Assembly (NCBI GenBank): GCA_937859895.1
Contig: CALMAV010000329.1
Span: forward strand, 1 to 19,254
Direction of reading: 5' to 3'
DNA: 19,254 nt
From: an uncultured Bryobacterales bacterium
GTDB lineage: Bacteria > Acidobacteriota > Terriglobia > Bryobacterales > Bryobacteraceae
The notes below the pieces were generated by a model. That model was not told where the DNA came from, searched no databases, and was given only the letters and a program-made list of their open reading frames with translations. Made by a program: the position numbers and the translations under genes. Position 1 is the first letter of the stretch, and every line of letters begins with the position of its first letter. Below are positions 15,481 through 19,254 of the stretch, one piece after another.

Positions 15481-16400
15481 TTGTTCCCAAAGGGCCGCAA
15501 CTGTGGCGCATGGTGGCCTACGTTGGTAGGCCCTTGCTGTATTTAGTAGCTTGGGATGTTTTCATCGTGGTCGCTTACATGGTTTTGCACTGGGACTGGG
15601 TAGGGTCGAAAAACATTCCGCTGGCCCTATATGGCTCGGCGATCGGCATTATCGTCGGTTTCAGGAACAAGTCGGCTTACGGACGATGGTGGGAAGCGCG
15701 CCAGCTGTGGGGCCAGATTGTTAATAACAGCCGGAGCTTGGCGCGTCAAGTTTGCTCGACCATGCAACCGTCACGCGCAGATGACCAGGGCGAACAGGAC
15801 GACTTGCAGGCACTACAGAGAAAGTTGGTGTATCACCAGATTGCTTTCGTTCACTCTTTGCGCCAGCAGCTGAGGGGCCTAGCGCCATGGAATGAACTGG
15901 AGCCTTTGCTGAGCTCAAGTGAGATTGAGTCGCTGCGCCAGGAAAAGAATGTCCCACTGACCATTCAGCAGAGGATGGGGCGAATGCTTCGAGAAGCAAG
16001 GAACCGAGGCTGGGTTGACTCGCTGGAGTGGCAGGCGATGGACCGCAATGTGGATGACTTGGCTGATTCACAGGGTGGAGCCGAGCGCATCAAGAACACG
16101 CCCATGCCGAAACAATATGATTTCTATCCACGCTTATTCGTTCAAATCTACTGTGTGCTGTTGCCGGTTGGTATGGTGGAGCAGCTCGGCTGGTTTACTC
16201 CGCTTGGATCGACACTGGTTGGGTTCATGATGCTGGCACTGGATAAGATTGGGCGCGACCTGGAAGATCCGTTCGATAACACGATCTACGATGTACCTAT
16301 AACAGCCATTACAACGACTATCGAGATGAATTTACGGCAGTTGTTGGGTGAGACGAAGTTGCCGGAGCCCATCAAACCGGTACGTGGTGTGCTCTGGTAG
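15477..16400 (+). CDS. Bestrophin-family (UPF0187) anion channel
   Basis: The 307-residue membrane protein has hydrophobic helices near 17-38, 48-63 and in 217-256. Family marks are GFRNKSAYGRWWEARQLWG at 61-79, GAERIKNTPMP at 201-211 and the acidic LEDPFDN at 262-268. Bestrophins form pentameric channels; animal and algal members pass chloride or bicarbonate, while a studied Klebsiella homologue prefers cations, so selectivity cannot be read off directly. The start overlaps the carbonic anhydrase stop by four bases, which points towards bicarbonate as the permeant ion. The rlpA gene follows after 23 bases. Confidence 0.92.
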   Translation: MIVPKGPQLWRMVAYVGRPLLYLVAWDVFIVVAYMVLHWDWVGSKNIPLALYGSAIGIIVGFRNKSAYGRWWEARQLWGQIVNNSRSLARQVCSTMQPSRADDQGEQDDLQALQRKLVYHQIAFVHSLRQQLRGLAPWNELEPLLSSSEIESLRQEKNVPLTIQQRMGRMLREARNRGWVDSLEWQAMDRNVDDLADSQGGAERIKNTPMPKQYDFYPRLFVQIYCVLLPVGMVEQLGWFTPLGSTLVGFMMLALDKIGRDLEDPFDNTIYDVPITAITTTIEMNLRQLLGETKLPEPIKPVRGVLW

Positions 16401-16423
16401 CACCTAAACAGAAGTAGCCTTAG

Positions 16424-17188
16424 ATGTTTTTGGGCAGGAATCGGTATAGAGTTCCGCGTGGAGCTCCGTTGGCAGTTGCCGTACTGGCTGCTCTGAGCCT
16501 CATTGGATGCCATCACAAAACTCGAGTTGGCCGCGGAAGGTCACAGGCGCCTGTAACAAGTCCGGCTGCAAAACACTCCAGTCGCAAGGCAGCCGCCCCG
16601 GTGGCGGTCGGCTACACCGAACAAGGAGTAGCTAGCTGGTACGGCATTCCGTACCACGGGCGGCCCGCGGCGGATGGCGAGACCTACGATATGGAGACGC
16701 TGGTGGCTGCCCATCGCACTATGCCCTTCAACACGTGGCTGCGGGTCACCAGCCTGCAGAACAGCAAGACAGTGGACGTGCGGGTAATTGACCGCGGTCC
16801 GTTCGTGGGCAATCGAATTATTGATCTTTCGAAAGCGGCTGCACGGCAGATTGAGTTGTTAGGACCAGGTGTTGGACCGGTGCGCCTGGAAGTAATCGCA
16901 GCACCGGCTGACATTCCTTCCAACGACTTCTACGCCGTCCAGGTAGGGGCTTTTGCAGTATATGCAAATGCAGAACGGGCCCGCGAACAGTATGCGGGGC
17001 GGTTCGGTGCCGCGCAGCTAACGATCAAGCAGGGCGTAACTCCGCTCTATCGGGTACTAGTGGGCAAGGTGGGCTCCATGAGTGCGGCGCAGGAGCTCGC
17101 AACTCAATTGCAGGCCGAAGTGGGGGGCGTGTTCATCGTGCGCTTGGACCAAACCGTGCCGGCAGTGCAGGCTCCCGCGCCGGAATAG
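16424..17188 (+). CDS. rlpA: RlpA-family septal peptidoglycan hydrolase lipoprotein with SPOR domain
   Basis: This 254-residue protein has an N-terminal signal ending in a lipobox (LSLIGC, lipidated C29), a low-complexity linker to about 62, a double-psi beta-barrel RlpA domain (about 65-157) and a C-terminal SPOR domain (about 167-243) that binds denuded glycan strands at the division septum. In Pseudomonas RlpA, a lytic transglycosylase acting on such strands, the active-site residues as I recall them are E120, D123, H131 and D157. Here E86, D89, H97 and D123 have the same spacing, so activity is expected. The ATG at 16424 has a weak ribosome site; the gene follows the bestrophin gene by 23 bases and precedes the sigma-54 activator. 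Confidence 0.95.
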   Translation: MFLGRNRYRVPRGAPLAVAVLAALSLIGCHHKTRVGRGRSQAPVTSPAAKHSSRKAAAPVAVGYTEQGVASWYGIPYHGRPAADGETYDMETLVAAHRTMPFNTWLRVTSLQNSKTVDVRVIDRGPFVGNRIIDLSKAAARQIELLGPGVGPVRLEVIAAPADIPSNDFYAVQVGAFAVYANAERAREQYAGRFGAAQLTIKQGVTPLYRVLVGKVGSMSAAQELATQLQAEVGGVFIVRLDQTVPAVQAPAPE

Positions 17189-17342
17189 CCGGTGCTGCCC
17201 GTGCTCAAGAACGACGGGTCTCACTAGCGAGAAATATACGAAGTGCCTCGCACTACCTTCACGCAGGGATAGCTTTGCCGTCACTTCGCAGACCGCACTC
17301 GACACTTCGCCGCTTACAACGCTTGTCGGAAGTTCGGCTGCC

Positions 17343-18269
17343 ATGCGTCAGGTTCACAGTCAAGTGACAAAGATGGGGAAGTCGCGCTTTCCCGTCCTGA
17401 TCCTGGGTGAGACGGGGACCGGCAAAGAAGTGGTCGCGCGGGCTATTCACAACACCGAAGCGCGTGGACCGTTCGTAGTGGTGGACTGCTCATCGCTCGT
17501 CGGGCCGCTAATGGAGAGCGAGCTGTTCGGTTACGCCAAGGGCGCCTTCACCGGAGCACATAACCAGAAGCTGGGGTTGCTGGATGCGGCCAATGGAGGC
17601 ACCGCGTTCTTTGACGAGATCGGCGAACTGCCCATGGAGATGCAGATGAAACTCCTGCGAGTGCTGCAGGAGAAAGAGTTTCGCGCAGTAGGTGGATTGG
17701 CTCAGCGAAGCTCAAATTTCAGGGTGATAGCTGCAACTAACCGTGACCTTGCCAAAGAAGTAGAAGCGGGACGTTTTCGTCAGGATTTGTTTTACCGCCT
17801 GAATGTGATGCGGCTGCGCTTACCGGCGCTGCGGGATCGGCGTGAGGACATACCGCAATTGGTGAGTCACTTCTTGAGCCGCTATGGAAACGATCATCGT
17901 TTGAGCACGGACGCGCTCGACAACCTGCGTGACTACGAGTGGCCCGGCAACATTCGCGAGCTGGAGCATACAGTGCAGCAGATAGTTGCCATGAACTCGG
18001 GTCCTTGGATCACGCCTGCCGATCTGCCGTCCACGCTCGTAAACATGTCGGCGGAACGCGAGTTTATAGCCACCGGCGGCTTGGCATCGTTGGGAATTAG
18101 TTCTTCGCCGGGCGGAGGGGGAAGCGGTATCATCCCCCTGGCCGACGTAGAAAAACGGGCCATTCTGGACGCTATCAGCTATACCAAAGGTGACCGTACC
18201 GTCGCGGCCGCGATGCTTGGCATTGGGCGCACTACTCTCTATCGCAAGCTGAAAGAGTATGGCTTGTAA
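17343..18269 (+). CDS. Sigma-54-dependent transcriptional activator (AAA+ and Fis-type HTH), start uncertain
   Basis: From the ATG at 17343 the product has 308 residues: Walker A GETGTGKE at 22-29, the sigma-54 contact loop GAFTGA at 67-72, Walker B with D91/E92, RQDLFYRLNV at 146-155, and a Fis-type helix-turn-helix at about 268-308. It should remodel sigma-54 RNA polymerase at an enhancer-dependent promoter. No receiver, GAF or PAS domain is encoded. The start is a problem: AAA+ similarity already begins at LVGSSAAM, about 27 bases before this ATG, and the frame stays open upstream. Yet the only other ordinary start in frame is a GTG at 17082, which would overlap rlpA by 107 bases and encode an Arg/Cys-rich shadow. 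GGAAG at 17328-17332 could serve the ATG. The true N-terminus may be longer, or a frameshift may be present. Confidence 0.85.
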   Translation: MRQVHSQVTKMGKSRFPVLILGETGTGKEVVARAIHNTEARGPFVVVDCSSLVGPLMESELFGYAKGAFTGAHNQKLGLLDAANGGTAFFDEIGELPMEMQMKLLRVLQEKEFRAVGGLAQRSSNFRVIAATNRDLAKEVEAGRFRQDLFYRLNVMRLRLPALRDRREDIPQLVSHFLSRYGNDHRLSTDALDNLRDYEWPGNIRELEHTVQQIVAMNSGPWITPADLPSTLVNMSAEREFIATGGLASLGISSSPGGGGSGIIPLADVEKRAILDAISYTKGDRTVAAAMLGIGRTTLYRKLKEYGL

Positions 18270-18279
18270 ACTGTGAGTA

Positions 18280-19254
18280 GTGAGGATAGCGCTTGATGCG
18301 ACTTATAGCGTTGACCCTCATCCGTCGGGAATCGCAGTTTACTCTCGCGAGTTGATGAGGGGTCTGCCGGCATTGCACACGGCGGACGAATTCTACCTTT
18401 GTTACCGGCCAAAGCAGTGGGGCTCCCGTAAGGAGACGGCGCTGCCGAATGTTAAGAGCCGTGTTCTGCTCAGGCCATTCTCGCCAGGCCGACCGCGCGT
18501 GTTCCATGGTCTTAACCAGCGAATTGACTGGCGGCCCGCGCCGACGGTGATCTCCACATTTCACGATCTGTTTGTGATGACGGCAGACTACTCTGCGCCG
18601 GAGTTTCGACGGCGCTTTACCGAGCAGGCCAGGAACGCAGCCCAGCGTTCGGACATGATCATCGCGGTATCGGAATTCACGGCGGGTCAGGTAGTGGACC
18701 TACTCGGAGTGAACCAGGCGAAAATTCGTGTTATTCCGCATGGCGTTCATCAACTCTCCCTCGACTTCTCAGTCCCACGCGAAAACATCATCCTGTTTGT
18801 GGGTGCATTGCAGCGCCGTAAGAACATTATTGGTCTGGTGAAAGCCTTCGAGCAGCTGGAGAGCAAATGGAAGCTCGTACTCGCGGGTGCGCCCGGCGGC
18901 TACGGTTCGGTCGAGATCATGAACTACATCGACGCAAGTAAGTCTCGCGACCGCATTCAGGTTGTTGGCTACCTGCCCGATGATGCCCTGCAAAGGCTGT
19001 ACGCGCGTGCTCGCATCTTTGCTTTTCCCTCTCTGGATGAGGGCTTTGGCATTCCCGTGCTGGAAGCCATGGCTCATGGGGTACCAGTTGTGACGTCGGA
19101 TCGTGCTGCATTGCGCGAGGTAGCTGGAGACGCCGCACTGCTGATAGAGCCAGATCGTGTTGATTCAATTACCGATGCATTCGCTAAATTGATTGCGAGC
19201 GAAGACCTGCAAAAGGAGCTGGCGAGAAGGGGCTGCGAACGTGCGGATCAGTTC
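18280..19254 (+). CDS. GT4-family glycosyltransferase, cut by the window end
   Basis: An open frame of 325 codons runs from GTG at 18280 to the edge with no stop. The N-terminal half has IALDATYSV at 3-11, HPSGIAVYSREL at 14-25, then FHDLF at 94-98 and AVSEFTA at 129-135. The C-terminal half has LFVGALQRRKN at 172-182 and FPSLDEGFGIPVLEAMAHG at 249-267, with the E254-x7-E262 motif that binds the nucleotide-sugar donor in GT4 retaining enzymes. An in-frame TGA at 18274 fixes the start; it follows the sigma-54 activator by 10 bases, so the two are probably co-transcribed. A role in exopolysaccharide or lipopolysaccharide assembly is likely, but donor and acceptor are unknown. Perhaps 40-60 residues are missing. 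Confidence 0.92.
   Translation, partial: MRIALDATYSVDPHPSGIAVYSRELMRGLPALHTADEFYLCYRPKQWGSRKETALPNVKSRVLLRPFSPGRPRVFHGLNQRIDWRPAPTVISTFHDLFVMTADYSAPEFRRRFTEQARNAAQRSDMIIAVSEFTAGQVVDLLGVNQAKIRVIPHGVHQLSLDFSVPRENIILFVGALQRRKNIIGLVKAFEQLESKWKLVLAGAPGGYGSVEIMNYIDASKSRDRIQVVGYLPDDALQRLYARARIFAFPSLDEGFGIPVLEAMAHGVPVVTSDRAALREVAGDAALLIEPDRVDSITDAFAKLIASEDLQKELARRGCERADQF

Noticed and set aside
17082..17342. N-terminal extension of the sigma-54 activator from GTG 17082
   Set aside because: The added residues read as an Arg/Cys-rich shadow of the rlpA SPOR domain, and the overlap of 107 bases would be unusual.

Overview
The window looks like a chromosomal segment of a Gram-negative, moderately GC-rich bacterium, most likely an acidobacterium (Terriglobia-like). 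This placement is an inference from protein flavour, not a search. The Gram-negative signs are an outer-membrane porin, an RlpA lipoprotein and a sigma-54 activator. I see no tRNA, rRNA, CRISPR array, insertion sequence or phage gene, and nothing in base composition that suggests a recent island.

Layout. Positions 1-203 (minus) hold the N-terminus of a secreted protein of unknown role, divergent from a KimA-like potassium/APC-family permease (308-2176, plus). That permease converges on a long minus-strand gene chain read from 12433 down to 2188: dnaE (replicative polymerase), accA (carboxyltransferase alpha), a small one-helix membrane protein, a giant CheB-CheR-PAS-histidine kinase, a single-domain response regulator and a small secreted PD40-like protein. 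Five of these six genes overlap or touch the next one by 1-4 bases and the other gap is 26 bases, so the chain looks like one transcription unit. It joins the widespread dnaE-accA pair to a signalling cassette. The 163-base divergent gap 12434-12596 before the porin shows no promoter I can defend.

The plus strand then carries a DcaP-like porin with a periplasmic coiled coil (12597-14384) and a strong terminator. Between porin and carbonic anhydrase, 14385-14817 is not empty. It holds a cluster of hairpins and a 25-residue Lys/Ala/Pro-rich mini-gene on the minus strand, complete with near-consensus promoter, 14-bp palindrome, Shine-Dalgarno site and terminators. Positions 14699-14817 show nothing convincing.

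From 14818 a plus-strand chain runs off the end of the window: beta-carbonic anhydrase, a bestrophin-family channel (4-base overlap), rlpA (peptidoglycan hydrolase with SPOR domain), a sigma-54 AAA+ activator with no sensory domain and an unclear start, and a GT4 glycosyltransferase cut by the window edge. The first pair suggests CO2/bicarbonate handling; the later genes concern the envelope and its regulation.

I found no obvious new defence or mobile system. The most unusual items are the mini-gene cassette with its palindrome, the carbonic anhydrase-bestrophin coupling, the kinase cassette attached to dnaE-accA, the apparent CTG start of the small membrane protein, the missing start of the sigma-54 activator, and changed ion-site residues in the KimA-like permease.
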